Part shown: positions 33,840 through 43,835 of the stretch, piece by piece
Position numbering within the stretch: position 1 is the stretch's first letter
Layout of the letters: every line of letters begins with the position of its first letter
From: Alkalimarinus alittae
GTDB taxonomy: Bacteria > Pseudomonadota > Gammaproteobacteria > Pseudomonadales > Oleiphilaceae
Direction of reading: 5' to 3'
DNA: 64,000 nucleotides
NCBI RefSeq assembly: GCF_026016465.1
Contig: NZ_CP100390.1
Coordinates: 1,898,001-1,962,000 of the forward strand
Position numbers and translations under genes: made by a program
Notes under the pieces: model-generated
Seen by the model: the letters and a program-made list of their open reading frames with translations, nothing else
What the model was told of the DNA's origin: nothing
Database searches by the model: none

Positions 33840-34391
33840 TTAAGCGTCAGGTAACTCACCAATCGTAATCTTTGGTAGTATAGGGCGTTCAAGTGACATT
33901 TTTTCAGAAGGCGCTATTACTTTAGCTTCACCTGTTACTACAATATCTGAGTCTTGGTTAATAACCTCACAATCAAACACGACGCGATTGCGGTCTTCTT
34001 TGCGTAAAACAGTTAGCTTAACTGTTAGTGTATCTTCAAGCTTAACAGGGCGTTTAAAATTGAGGCTTTGCTCAAGGTATACCGTTCCGGGGCCTGGAAT
34101 AACGGTGGCTAGAGAGGCTGATATAAGCGCCCCTGACCACATGCCATGTGCAATTCTTTCTTTAAATAATGACTTACTTGCATACTCTTTATCTAAGTGA
34201 ACAGGGTTGACATCGCCTGATACTGCAGCGAAAAGCACTAACTCCTCTTCTGTTAGTGTACGGGTATAGGTTGCTGAATCCCCGATATTTAGTTCGTCAT
34301 AGGTAATATTTTCTAAAGCTTCCATAAACTCGCCAATTCGTTTCGCTATTATTACGGCATTACTTGTACATTTCGCTAGCTGAGTTGCCAT
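33840..34391 (-). CDS. MaoC-like hydratase/dehydratase
   Basis: This 183-aa single hot-dog domain of the MaoC family hydrates enoyl-CoA or dehydrates hydroxyacyl-CoA. The active-site helix is present as FAAVSGDVNPVHLDKEYA with the Asp/His pair, followed by IAHGMWSGALISA. This form resembles PhaJ/R-specific enoyl-CoA hydratases. A shorter start at 34325 (MEALENITYDELNIG...) lines up better with the family and would give 161 aa; I keep the longer frame because neither start has a strong ribosome site. It lies near a lysophospholipase-like gene and fadD, so fatty-acid metabolism is the likely setting. Confidence 0.85.
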   Translation of the reverse strand: MATQLAKCTSNAVIIAKRIGEFMEALENITYDELNIGDSATYTRTLTEEELVLFAAVSGDVNPVHLDKEYASKSLFKERIAHGMWSGALISASLATVIPGPGTVYLEQSLNFKRPVKLEDTLTVKLTVLRKEDRNRVVFDCEVINQDSDIVVTGEAKVIAPSEKMSLERPILPKITIGELPDA

Positions 34392-34583
34392 CAGCCAACT
34401 GAAGAGGTAATGCCTCGTCCTTCAATCATCGCTATTCAAACGCTGTTATGCGTTTATATGTAGCGTTAAATAAACTATTAATTGATACTTAATAGAATAA
34501 ATCAAAGTATAAAACAGACAAGACGAATTGTGTAACGTATTGTATAAACTGTGTTTATATCTCTGTATTAGTTCATTTACGTG

Positions 34584-35507
34584 TCAGCTTTTAGTTGTTA
34601 GCCAAGCAATTAGATCATCAACGACGTTTACCTTATTTGTTTCATTAAGCATTTCATGTCGGCCACCGGGATATAGTTTGCAAGAAACATCAGTATGGTT
34701 GCTGCTAATGAGTTTGTGTGCAAGACGTCTAACACCTTTGCTATTGTTTCCGACAGGGTCATTGCAGCCTGCAAATAGGTAAATAGGAAGGCTTGACGCT
34801 ATCTTTTTTAGTTGAGTATTTGATGAAATGCTAATTAACCCGTCGGTCAGATCATCCCAAAACTGGTTTGTGCATATAAAGCCACAAGCATCATCATCAA
34901 TATAACGTTTAACTTCGTCGGTATTACTTGAAAGCCAATCAAATTTGGTTTTTGGATTGGGTACTCCCTTGTTAAAACTGCCAAAGGTAAGAAAGTTAAT
35001 AATGGGGCTTTTACCTTCTGCGCCGATTCTAAGTTTCTCAGCTTTAATGATTGGTTTGAGGGCTTGGTAACGAATGGGGTGGTCATAATTAGAGCCTGAA
35101 AGAATAACCCCAGCGAGTTTTGGGTTTTGATCAATTAGGTAGGACATGGATATAAAAGAGCCCATGCTGTGGCCGAGCAAAAACAGCGGCAGTTCTGGGT
35201 GTTTTGCGGATATGTGTTTATTAACCAAGTCTAGATCGCTTTTAACAAGCGCCCATCCATTTTTTTTAGCGTAATGGCCCGCAGGTGATCCATTCATCGA
35301 TTGTCCATGCCCTCTGTGATCGTGGGCAAAAACAATAAATCCTGCGGCGCATAATTGTTGTGCGGTATCGGTATATCTTTCAGAGTGTTCAGCCATTCCG
35401 TGCGAAATTTGCACGATTCCTTGTGGCTTTTTACGAGAAGGCTTCCAGCTTCTTACAAAGATACTATGTCCATCATCTGTGGAGAGGATGAATTCATCCT
35501 TCTTCAT
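34584..35507 (-). CDS. Alpha/beta hydrolase, lysophospholipase / monoacylglycerol lipase type
   Basis: This 307-aa serine hydrolase has the lysophospholipase-L2-like (Hydrolase_4) layout: IVQISHGMAEHSERY with the oxyanion histidine-glycine, nucleophile elbow LLGHSMGSFISM (catalytic Ser), acid in LFAGCNDPVGNNS, and catalytic His in LYPGGRHEMLNE. I start at the ATG at 35507, which has an AAAGGA site eight bases upstream; the ATG at 35516 is abutted by that site. No signal peptide is seen, so it probably acts in the cytoplasm on lysophospholipids or monoacylglycerols. It is divergent from fadD. Confidence 0.88.
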   Translation of the reverse strand: MKKDEFILSTDDGHSIFVRSWKPSRKKPQGIVQISHGMAEHSERYTDTAQQLCAAGFIVFAHDHRGHGQSMNGSPAGHYAKKNGWALVKSDLDLVNKHISAKHPELPLFLLGHSMGSFISMSYLIDQNPKLAGVILSGSNYDHPIRYQALKPIIKAEKLRIGAEGKSPIINFLTFGSFNKGVPNPKTKFDWLSSNTDEVKRYIDDDACGFICTNQFWDDLTDGLISISSNTQLKKIASSLPIYLFAGCNDPVGNNSKGVRRLAHKLISSNHTDVSCKLYPGGRHEMLNETNKVNVVDDLIAWLTTKS

Positions 35508-35875
35508 ATTTTTCATCCTTTAAGTCGTCCAAACTGCTCGGCTGAGTACTACTGAATATTGTATTAAAATAACGTTGTTCGAAACAGAATAATAATGTTC
35601 AATTGTGAACGGATGTGCATATTACGCATACCAAGAACGGGAAGAGGTCTTTAAGTAGAAATGCAAAGGCTAATAAACAAAATTAATCAATAATAAGCAT
35701 TGAGTTGATTTAATTTTTTCTATATACGAAAGCTTAAAACTGGTATTCTAAATCTGTTTTGTAGACGTTTTGGCTGCTGGTATCAGCGTTAATGTTTAAG
35801 GTACGTAGGGTATCTTACTTTTTGTACAGCCAGAACATAATAATAACCTTAAAATGTTTGGATAGGAGACATGTG
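35508..35875. other. Intergenic region between hydrolase and fadD
   Basis: These 368 bp are AT-rich and should hold the promoters of both divergent genes. The one structured element I see is the GTTCA-ATTG-TGAAC dyad at 35597-35610, next to the hydrolase start. Confidence 0.45.
35597..35610. promoter_or_regulatory. 14-bp dyad between hydrolase and fadD
   Basis: GTTCA-ATTG-TGAAC is a 5+4+5 inverted repeat 90 bp upstream of the hydrolase start. It may be an operator shared by the divergent lipid genes; it does not match the PsrA or FadR consensus as I know them. Confidence 0.3.
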
Positions 35876-37552
35876 ATGGAATTAGAGAATTTCTTTAAGG
35901 ATAAATACCCTCCTGGGGTGCCAGCAGAGATAGACCCTAATGAGTACAGCAGTGTAGTCGATGTTTTTGAAAAATCCTGCAAGAAGTTTTCAGACAATCC
36001 TGCCTTCTCGGCGATTGGTGTAACGCTGACCTATGGTGAGTTAGATAAACTTACTAAAGACTTCGCCGCTTTTCTACAAAATGAAACTGGCTTGAAGCCC
36101 GGTGACAGAATAGCTATACAATTGCCTAACCTTACTCAGTATCCTATTGCTGTATTTGGTGCGATGCGTGCAGGTTTGGTTGTTGTGAATACAAATCCAC
36201 TCTATACCAAAAGAGAGCTTGAACATCAGTTTAATGACTCTGGAGCTAAAGCACTCGTTGTTTTGGCTAATATGGCAGGCCTAGCGCAAGAGGTAATACC
36301 TCATACCAGCATTGAGCATGTAATTGTAACTCAAATTGCAGATATGCACTCGCCTATCAAACGCACGGTTATGAACGCCGCGGTTAAATATATTAAGAAG
36401 ATGGTCCCGCCTTACAATATACCGGGTGCTATTCCATTTACTAAGGCGCTAAGCACAGGCTCAAAAAACACATTTAATCGTGTTGAAGTTAAACGTGAAG
36501 ATATCGCTGTTTTACAATACACAGGTGGCACAACGGGTGTAGCAAAGGGTGCAATGCTTACTCATCACAACCTAGTGTGTAATATGCTGCAGCTTAAACC
36601 GATACTAGAAGCTAAGTTAAGCGAAGGCCAAGAAACCGTTATTGCGCCACTACCGCTATACCATATTTACTCGTTTACACTTAATTGTGGAATTATGGTT
36701 ATAACGGGAAATCATAGTATTTTGATTCCGAATCCACGTGATATTCCAGGGTTTGTAAAAGAACTGAAAAGCTGGAACTTTACCTGTTTCTTAGGGTTGA
36801 ATACGTTATTTGTCGCTCTTTGCAATAACGAAGAGTTTCAAGACTTAGATTTCAGCCATTTGAAGGTCACTGCTTCAGGTGGAATGGCGCTCACGAATGA
36901 TGCAGCTAAGATGTGGAAGAGGGTTACAGGGTGTGACATTGCAGAAGGCTACGGTATGACTGAAACTTCTCCTGTTGTGACGATTAACCCGTTAAACAAT
37001 ATCCAAATCGGCACTATCGGTATGCCGATACCTTCGACACTGGTTAAGACAATCGACGATGATGGTAATGACTTACCCATTGGCGAAATTGGGGAACTCT
37101 GCGCAAAAGGCCCTCAGGTAATGAAAGGCTATTGGCAGCGTCCAGATGAAACAGCCAAAACGGTTACCAGTGATGGTTGGATAATGACGGGTGATATTGG
37201 TCTAGTTCAAGATGATGGCTATATAAAAATTGTTGACCGTAAGAAAGACATGATATTAGTCTCAGGCTTTAATGTTTACCCTAACGAAATCGAGGACGTA
37301 GTGGTCAGCCATCCAGACATTGTTGAGTGTGCAGCGGTGGGCATTCCTGACCTTAAAGCGGGCGAAGCGGTTAAGGTTTATGCGGTAAGCACAAACCCTA
37401 ATTTAAAAGAAAGTGAGCTAAAAGAGTTCTGTCGTGAACGCTTAACGGCTTATAAGGTACCTAAAGTTATCGAGTTTAGAGATGACTTACCTAAAACGAA
37501 CGTCGGTAAGGTGCTTCGTCGTGAACTTCGTGATGAAGATGCTAATAAGTAA
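35876..37552 (+). CDS. fadD: Long-chain fatty-acid-CoA ligase
   Basis: This AMP-forming acyl-CoA synthetase activates fatty acids as they enter the cell. The start at 35876, behind AGGAG at good spacing, gives 558 aa (E. coli FadD has 561) and opens MELENFFKDKYPPGVPAEI as in FadD proteins; the frame is open 84 bp further upstream but with unrelated residues. Motifs in order: phosphate loop YTGGTTGVAKGAML, then YGMTETSPVV, GWIMTGDIG, DRKKDMILVSGFNVYPNEIE and the C-terminal catalytic lysine in KTNVGKVLRRELR. It is a single-gene unit with its own terminator. Confidence 0.95.
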   Translation: MELENFFKDKYPPGVPAEIDPNEYSSVVDVFEKSCKKFSDNPAFSAIGVTLTYGELDKLTKDFAAFLQNETGLKPGDRIAIQLPNLTQYPIAVFGAMRAGLVVVNTNPLYTKRELEHQFNDSGAKALVVLANMAGLAQEVIPHTSIEHVIVTQIADMHSPIKRTVMNAAVKYIKKMVPPYNIPGAIPFTKALSTGSKNTFNRVEVKREDIAVLQYTGGTTGVAKGAMLTHHNLVCNMLQLKPILEAKLSEGQETVIAPLPLYHIYSFTLNCGIMVITGNHSILIPNPRDIPGFVKELKSWNFTCFLGLNTLFVALCNNEEFQDLDFSHLKVTASGGMALTNDAAKMWKRVTGCDIAEGYGMTETSPVVTINPLNNIQIGTIGMPIPSTLVKTIDDDGNDLPIGEIGELCAKGPQVMKGYWQRPDETAKTVTSDGWIMTGDIGLVQDDGYIKIVDRKKDMILVSGFNVYPNEIEDVVVSHPDIVECAAVGIPDLKAGEAVKVYAVSTNPNLKESELKEFCRERLTAYKVPKVIEFRDDLPKTNVGKVLRRELRDEDANK

Positions 37553-37587
37553 GTTTAGTGACCGCTAAGCTGCGATATGTTCGATCG

Positions 37588-37616
37588 AAACCCTGCTGGT
37601 AACAGTGGGGTTTTTT
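37588..37616 (+). terminator. Terminator of fadD
   Basis: AAACCC pairs with GGGTTT and CTG with CAG, followed by six Ts. It lies 36 bp after the fadD stop and upstream of hrpA. Confidence 0.75.
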
Positions 37617-37651
37617 GCTTAAATGTATTAACTCACCCCAGATCTTGTTAT

Positions 37652-40600
37652 ATGACTGTAATTAATCAGAACACCATACAAGCGCAACTTAATGACTGTC
37701 TCGTTAAGGATCAGGTATTTGTGCGCCGTCGCTTACGTAATGTGGGTCAGATAAAAGACCTTGAAAAACTCACTAAAGCGCTTGAAGAGCTACAGTCGAA
37801 AATTGACAGATCAAAATCTCGTGTTCAGTCACGGTTGGCAGCTGTTCCCAATATACAGTTTCCAGCAGACTTACCCGTTAGCCAAAAAAGTGAAGAGATA
37901 GCGGCGGCGATCAAAGACAATCAGGTGGTTGTGATTGCCGGCGAGACAGGCTCAGGGAAAACCACCCAAATACCTAAGATTTGTATGCAATTAGGGCGGG
38001 GCGTTAAAGGTCAGATTGGTCATACTCAGCCTAGACGTTTAGCGGCTCGCTCTGTGGCTATGCGAATTGCAGAAGAAGTAAACAGTGAATTGGGCGACAT
38101 AGTCGGTTATCAGGTACGCTTTAACGATAAAGTGTCAGAAAATACGCTAGTTAAACTGATGACAGACGGCATCTTGTTAGCCGAAGTTCAGCGAGATCGC
38201 TTTCTTAATGCTTACGATACTATCATCATTGATGAAGCTCATGAGCGAAGCCTTAACATTGATTTTTTATTAGGTTACCTAAAAAGACTGCTACCTAAGC
38301 GTCCTGATCTTAAAGTCATCATTACTTCCGCAACGATTGATGTAGAGCGTTTCTCTAAACACTTTAATAATGCCCCTGTAATAGAAGTAAGCGGTCGAGC
38401 CTATAGTGTTGAAACGCGTTATAGGCCGTTATATGAAAGTGAAGATGGTGATGATGACCGAACGCTAAATGAGGCTGTAGCCCAGTCTGTTTTAGAAATC
38501 ATAGATGAAGAAAAAACATCTAAAACACCTTTCGGAGATATATTGGTTTTTCTACCCGGTGAACGGGAAATCAGAGATTTAGCTAAATATCTTCGAGATT
38601 ATGAATTAAGAGACACAGAGGTCTTACCTCTGTATGCGCGCCTTGGCGCAGCTGACCAGCTAAGGGTATTTAAGCCTCATAGAGGTCGACGAATTGTATT
38701 ATCGACAAACGTTGCTGAAACATCGATAACGGTACCGGGTATTCGGTATGTTATTGATCCTGGTACAGCCCGTATCAGTCGATATAGTTATCGTTCAAAA
38801 ATTCAGCGTTTACCGGTAGAAGCTATTTCTCAAGCCAGTGCAAATCAACGTAAAGGGCGCTGTGGACGAGTCGCAGAAGGTATTTGTTATCGATTATATA
38901 GCGAAGAAGACTTTAATAACCGTCCAGCGTTTACTGACGCTGAAATTCTGAGAACCAACCTTGCATCCGTTATTTTGAAAATGATTGATTTAGGGTTTGG
39001 GCAGATTGATGAATTCCCCTTTGTTGATAGTCCAGATAAGCGACTAATAAATGATGGTTTTAAACTGCTGTTCGAATTAGGAGCTGTTGATTCAAAGCGA
39101 CAAATGACTGACAGAGGGAAAATACTCGCGAAGATACCTGCTGACCCAAGAATAGGGCGAATGTTAATTGAAGCCAATAATCAAGGCAGTCTAACCGAAG
39201 CACTGATTATTACGAGCGCGCTAAGTATCCAAGATCCAAGGGAGCGGCCAGCAGAAAAAAAACAAGCGGCAGATCAAGCGCATGCGGCTTATAAAGATCC
39301 TGATTCAGATTTTATTTCATTTATTAATCTGTGGAACAGTTATGAAGAAGAAAGGCAGGCGCTGTCAAGTAATCAGCTTAAAAAGCATTGCCTCAAACAT
39401 TATTTATCTTTTATGCGTATGCGGGAGTGGCGAGAAGTACACCGACAACTGCATTTAATTTGTAAAGAGCTTAAGTTTACTGAGAATCCAACCCCCTCAA
39501 GTTATGAGTCAATCCATCGCGCAATGCTGTCAGGGTTATTAAATAATATCGGTGAGAAAGAGGACAAGAAGGAATACAAAGGGGCCCGAAATCGGCACTT
39601 TCATTTATTCCCTGGTTCATCATGCTATAAAAAACCACCTAAATGGGTGGTGAGTGCTGAGCTGGTCGAAACCTCACAAGTATATGGCCGCATCAATGCC
39701 AAAATAGAGCCTCAATGGATTGAACCTTTAGCCGCTCATATTGCTAAGTGCACGCATTTTGAACCCCATTGGGAGCAAAAGCGAGGTCAAGTCGTTGCCT
39801 ATGAACGGATATCTTTATATGGCCTTGATATCGTCCCTAAGCGTAAGGTCCACTACGGTACTATTGACCCGGTCATTTCTCGCGAACTATTTATTCGTCA
39901 CGCATTAGTTCAAGGCGAGTTTCGCTCCAAAGCCCCTTTTCTAAGAGAGAATAGTCAGCTTATTGAGCAAGTCGACGAGCTTGAAACGCGCATACGTAAA
40001 AAAGACATTTTGATCGACGATGAAACATTGTTCGACTTCTACTCTGAGCGCATACCAACGGATATTGTAAGTGGACGGTACTTTGAGTCGTGGTGGAAAA
40101 AACTCGATCAAGCTGGGCTATCAGGACTACGTTTAACCAAAGCGTTTGTAATGAAGCGGGAGGCTGATGAAGTTAATGAATCTAGCTACCCTGATACGAT
40201 TGTTCTTAATAATATTAACTTTAAACTTAATTATAATTTTACGCCTGGCCAGGAAGGAGACGGAGTTTCTATTTTGGTACCAAAGGGGGCTGTGAGGCAA
40301 TTACCTCTTAATCGTCTGGAGTGGATGGTGCCTGGTCTATTACGTGAAAAGTGTATTCAATTAGTTAAGTCGTTGCCCAGATCTATTCGTAAGCAGCTTG
40401 TACCGGTCCCAGATTATGTTGATAAAGCACTTAAAAATATTAGGCCGAGCAACGAGCCGGTAACACGCGTATTAGGGCAGCAACTGACACGCATTACGGG
40501 TGTTAAAATCCCCGAAGAAAGTTGGAATACTGAAGCGGTTGATGAACACCTTAAATTTAACATCCAAGTAGTAGATGAAAAAGGTAAGGTTGATCAAGAG

Positions 40601-41548
40601 AGTCGGGATGTGCTCGGCTTGATGGAGCAGTTCAAAGATGTTGAATTTGATGTTTCGGTCGGGAGCAGTCAGGAGCAAAAGCAATATCAGACAGAATATA
40701 TTCATTGGGATTTCGGTGAGCTAGCACTCAACAAAGAAGTTGAACAAGGCGGAATTAAACTAAATCTGATGCCGTCACTGGAAGATCATGGACGATTTGT
40801 AAAACTAGCACTGTCTAATGATCGTTTAACGGCTGATAAAAATACCATCAAAGCGATAGCAAGACTTTCACTGCTGGCACTACCTGATCAAATCAAGTTT
40901 ATTCTGAGTAAACTACCTAAAATACAGCAAACAAACTTACTCTTTGCGCCTTATATTAAAGCGGTAGACCTTGCTGATGATTTATTGATGGGAAGTTTAA
41001 TACAGCTGTTATCTACACGTGATATTCCACGAAACGAAGACCAGTTTTCAGCATGGCTAACAGAATGTCGAGCTGAGTTACATGAACATACTTGTGAGTT
41101 GGCGTTACTGCTGAATGAGATTGCTCATCAACACCATAATTTAATGAAACAATTAAAAGGTAAAATTAATCTAGCTTTAGCGCATTCAATGGCCGATTTA
41201 AAGTTTCAGTTAAATCATTTGGTCTATAGTGGCTTTATTTCTCAAACGCCAAAAGAGTGGTTGCAGCACTATCCAAGGTACTTACAGACGGCTGTTGATC
41301 GTTTTGAAAAAATGGCGAGAGAAATGGGTAACGAACGTACATTCTTGTCGGCGATAGACGGTTGTTGGGAGCAATATGAGAACCTTAAAAAACAACACGA
41401 GCAGCAAGGTATATTTGACCTTGAGTTACAAAATTATCGTTGGATGATTGAGGAACTTAGGGTCTCTTGGTTTTCTCAAAAGTTGGGTACGGCGATGACC
41501 ATCTCTGAGAAACGATTGAATAAGCAATGGGGATTGGTGAGAAAGTAA
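37652..41548 (+). CDS. hrpA: DEAH-box ATP-dependent RNA helicase HrpA
   Basis: This very large DEAH-box RNA helicase has been linked in E. coli to rescue of stalled ribosomes and mRNA processing. Starting at the ATG at 37652 gives 1298 aa, close to the E. coli length of 1300; the frame is open 75 bp further upstream, but that stretch contains the fadD terminator. Motifs: GETGSGKTTQIPK (Walker A), TQPRRLAARSVA, DEAHERSLNIDFLLGYL, SATIDVERFSKHF, NVAETSITVPGIRYVID and QRKGRCGRV. The helicase-associated and OB domains follow, then the long HrpA-specific C-terminal half (DUF3418). The ribosome site is weak. It stands alone. Confidence 0.95.
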   Translation: MTVINQNTIQAQLNDCLVKDQVFVRRRLRNVGQIKDLEKLTKALEELQSKIDRSKSRVQSRLAAVPNIQFPADLPVSQKSEEIAAAIKDNQVVVIAGETGSGKTTQIPKICMQLGRGVKGQIGHTQPRRLAARSVAMRIAEEVNSELGDIVGYQVRFNDKVSENTLVKLMTDGILLAEVQRDRFLNAYDTIIIDEAHERSLNIDFLLGYLKRLLPKRPDLKVIITSATIDVERFSKHFNNAPVIEVSGRAYSVETRYRPLYESEDGDDDRTLNEAVAQSVLEIIDEEKTSKTPFGDILVFLPGEREIRDLAKYLRDYELRDTEVLPLYARLGAADQLRVFKPHRGRRIVLSTNVAETSITVPGIRYVIDPGTARISRYSYRSKIQRLPVEAISQASANQRKGRCGRVAEGICYRLYSEEDFNNRPAFTDAEILRTNLASVILKMIDLGFGQIDEFPFVDSPDKRLINDGFKLLFELGAVDSKRQMTDRGKILAKIPADPRIGRMLIEANNQGSLTEALIITSALSIQDPRERPAEKKQAADQAHAAYKDPDSDFISFINLWNSYEEERQALSSNQLKKHCLKHYLSFMRMREWREVHRQLHLICKELKFTENPTPSSYESIHRAMLSGLLNNIGEKEDKKEYKGARNRHFHLFPGSSCYKKPPKWVVSAELVETSQVYGRINAKIEPQWIEPLAAHIAKCTHFEPHWEQKRGQVVAYERISLYGLDIVPKRKVHYGTIDPVISRELFIRHALVQGEFRSKAPFLRENSQLIEQVDELETRIRKKDILIDDETLFDFYSERIPTDIVSGRYFESWWKKLDQAGLSGLRLTKAFVMKREADEVNESSYPDTIVLNNINFKLNYNFTPGQEGDGVSILVPKGAVRQLPLNRLEWMVPGLLREKCIQLVKSLPRSIRKQLVPVPDYVDKALKNIRPSNEPVTRVLGQQLTRITGVKIPEESWNTEAVDEHLKFNIQVVDEKGKVDQESRDVLGLMEQFKDVEFDVSVGSSQEQKQYQTEYIHWDFGELALNKEVEQGGIKLNLMPSLEDHGRFVKLALSNDRLTADKNTIKAIARLSLLALPDQIKFILSKLPKIQQTNLLFAPYIKAVDLADDLLMGSLIQLLSTRDIPRNEDQFSAWLTECRAELHEHTCELALLLNEIAHQHHNLMKQLKGKINLALAHSMADLKFQLNHLVYSGFISQTPKEWLQHYPRYLQTAVDRFEKMAREMGNERTFLSAIDGCWEQYENLKKQHEQQGIFDLELQNYRWMIEELRVSWFSQKLGTAMTISEKRLNKQWGLVRK

Positions 41549-41661
41549 GTTTCGTATGGTTGTTAGACCATCGTTTATACGCGATCTTAATAATATTGTG
41601 TTAATATTTCACTTTCTTTACTAAAATCAGAATTTTATATATTTATATTGTGGGGTAAAAG

Positions 41662-42783
41662 GTGATTAAAGCAGCAATCAGTGGTACAGGACTCTACACC
41701 CCTCCAGAGAAAATCTCTAATGAAGAGTTAGTTGAGGCGTTTAATCAGTATGTTGCCAATTTCAACAAGCAGCATGCCTCTGATATCTCAGATGGAACCG
41801 TAGAACCCTTACAAGCATCATCTGCCGCATTTATCGAGAAAGCATCGGGCATTAAAAATCGTCGAGTTATCAATAAGTCAGGTATTTTAGACCCAGAACG
41901 AATGGCCCCCTATATCGCTGAAAGACGTGACGATGAGCCTAGTATCCAGTGTGATATGGCGGTTCTAGCTGCCAACGAAGCACTTGAACAATCGGGAAAA
42001 ACAGTCGCTGACATCGATGCAGTGATTGTCGCTTGTTCTAATATGCCAAGAGCATACCCCGCATTATCTGTCGAAGTGCAAAGTCGTATGGGTATCGACG
42101 GGTTTGCGTATGACATGAACGTCGCTTGTTCTTCGGCAACATTTGGCTTGCAAGCAGCTGTTAATGCCGTCGAGAATGGTACTGCACGCGCTGTATTAGT
42201 AATAAGCCCTGAGATATGCACTGCCCACTTAAACTTTCGTGACCGCGATAGCCATTTTATCTTTGGCGATGCTTGTACCGCGATTGTCGTTGAGCAGATG
42301 GCCACAGCCAGCAGTAACGATGTTTATGAAGTCGTTGGCACAAAACTTAAAACCGTATTCTCTAACAATATTAGAAACAACTTTGGTTTCCTTAATCGTT
42401 GTGATGAGGCAGGTGTAGGCAAGGCCGATAAACTATTTGTACAGCAAGGCCGGAAGGTTTTTAAAGATGTTGTACCCATGGTGGCCAGCATTATCGGTGA
42501 TCATTTAAAAGAAAATAACTTAGCACCTGAGCAACTTAAGCGAATGTGGTTACACCAAGCTAATTTGAGTATGAATAAGCTGATCTCTAAAAAAGTAATG
42601 GGGCGTGAGGCAACGAGCCTAGAGGCACCGGTTATTCTAGATGAGTATGCTAATACAAGCTCAGCGGGTTCAGTGATTGCCTACCATAAGTATAAAGGTG
42701 ATATCGAAAAAGGCGATATCGGTGTTATATGCTCATTTGGTGCAGGTTACTCCGTCGGCAGTGTATTGTTACGAAAGTGTTAA
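41662..42783 (+). CDS. 3-oxoacyl-ACP synthase III-like (FabH family)
   Basis: This 373-aa thiolase-fold condensing enzyme has the KAS III triad: Cys in MNVACSSATFGLQ, His in MWLHQANLSMN and Asn in DEYANTSSAGSV. It is longer than E. coli FabH (317 aa), mainly through an insert after the N-terminal strand (about residues 28-60). That is typical of a second FabH-like branch in Pseudomonas and marine gammaproteobacteria rather than the fab-cluster enzyme. It starts with GTG at 41662. Likely roles are an alternative primer for fatty-acid synthesis or a secondary acyl condensation. No fab genes are beside it; hrpA is upstream and mlaA downstream. Confidence 0.85.
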   Translation: MIKAAISGTGLYTPPEKISNEELVEAFNQYVANFNKQHASDISDGTVEPLQASSAAFIEKASGIKNRRVINKSGILDPERMAPYIAERRDDEPSIQCDMAVLAANEALEQSGKTVADIDAVIVACSNMPRAYPALSVEVQSRMGIDGFAYDMNVACSSATFGLQAAVNAVENGTARAVLVISPEICTAHLNFRDRDSHFIFGDACTAIVVEQMATASSNDVYEVVGTKLKTVFSNNIRNNFGFLNRCDEAGVGKADKLFVQQGRKVFKDVVPMVASIIGDHLKENNLAPEQLKRMWLHQANLSMNKLISKKVMGREATSLEAPVILDEYANTSSAGSVIAYHKYKGDIEKGDIGVICSFGAGYSVGSVLLRKC

Positions 42784-42883
42784 GCCGCTTTCACTTGGCG
42801 TTAAAACAATAAGCCATTTTAATATATCCATTGAACTAACCGCCCCGTTATATTGATAAAACAAGGACGTTTTTAATAGTATC

Positions 42884-43657
42884 ATGAGAAATAGGAATCA
42901 AAGGTTAATGCAAGCATCGTTCACAAGGAGTTTATTCTTACTTATTCTTTCGCTTTCTACATTGCAAAGCGCTGCGTTTGCTAATGAGGATGCTTTTTCC
43001 TATGGTCAAAATGAAATAGACCCCTGGGAAAAATACAATCGTGCGGTCTTTTCGTTTAATGACACGCTAGATCAATATATCTTTAGGCCTGTCGCTGTTG
43101 GGTATAAGACCATTACACCTTCAATTATCGATAAGGGCATTACCAACTTCTTTGGCAATATTGCTGATGTTGTTAGTATTAGTAACTCGTTGCTTCAGGC
43201 CAAAGGTGGGCAGGCGATAGAAATGACTACGCGTGTGATGTTTAATACGACGTTTGGTCTTGCTGGTTTTTTTGATGTGTCGACTGGGTTTGGACTAGAG
43301 AAGAAAAAAGAAGATTTTGGTCAAACATTAGCTGTCTGGGGTGTTAACTCAGGTCCGTATGTTGTCTTACCGTTTCTTGGCCCTTCAACGATCAGAGATA
43401 CGACCGGTATTGCGGTTGATATATTTCTTGATCCTCAATTCTACCAGTCTGACTCATTTGGTGTTTTTGTGGCTAAAAAGACAATCTGGTTTATCGACTT
43501 ACGAGCAGATTTGCTAGCGTCAGAAAACCTTATTATGGGTGATAAATATACATTTCTTAGAAATGCGTATGTTCAGTACCGTGGATTTCTTATTAATGAT
43601 GGCGTTGTTGATGACCCATTTGCAGATGAAAGCTTCGATGATTTCGATGATTTCTAG
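42884..43657 (+). CDS. mlaA: MlaA/VacJ family outer-membrane phospholipid-transport protein
   Basis: This 257-aa protein is the outer-membrane component that removes phospholipids from the outer leaflet and passes them to the Mla pathway. The family core is clear: DPWEKYNRAVFSFNDTLDQYIFRPVA, then NFFGNIADVVSISNSLLQ, RVMFNTTFGLAGFFDVST, EDFGQTLAVWGV and GPYVVLPFLGPSTIRD. E. coli MlaA is a lipoprotein, but here the signal peptide ends SAAFANED with no lipobox cysteine, so the mature protein is probably not lipidated. The tail is acidic (SFDDFDDF). It is a single gene with a terminator. Confidence 0.92.
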   Translation: MRNRNQRLMQASFTRSLFLLILSLSTLQSAAFANEDAFSYGQNEIDPWEKYNRAVFSFNDTLDQYIFRPVAVGYKTITPSIIDKGITNFFGNIADVVSISNSLLQAKGGQAIEMTTRVMFNTTFGLAGFFDVSTGFGLEKKKEDFGQTLAVWGVNSGPYVVLPFLGPSTIRDTTGIAVDIFLDPQFYQSDSFGVFVAKKTIWFIDLRADLLASENLIMGDKYTFLRNAYVQYRGFLINDGVVDDPFADESFDDFDDF

Positions 43658-43700
43658 CACGTAATTAATTTTAAGGTATTGTATCTTGTACTAATGTTTC

Positions 43701-43723
43701 TAAGCCGTTCTCAGAGCGGCTTA
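43701..43723. terminator. Stem-loop after mlaA
   Basis: TAAGCCGTT pairs with AGCGGCTTA (one G-T pair) around a CTCAG loop. The T-tract afterwards is short. Confidence 0.6.
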
Positions 43724-43835
43724 TGTTTAAGCCTTTCCTCCTGTTACATTTGTTCACAGCAAAAACCTTTAAATCTGCCTATAGTTAATAATGTATGGAA
43801 TTTAATCAATCCGCTGTTTAGTTGGCCGAGTACTA

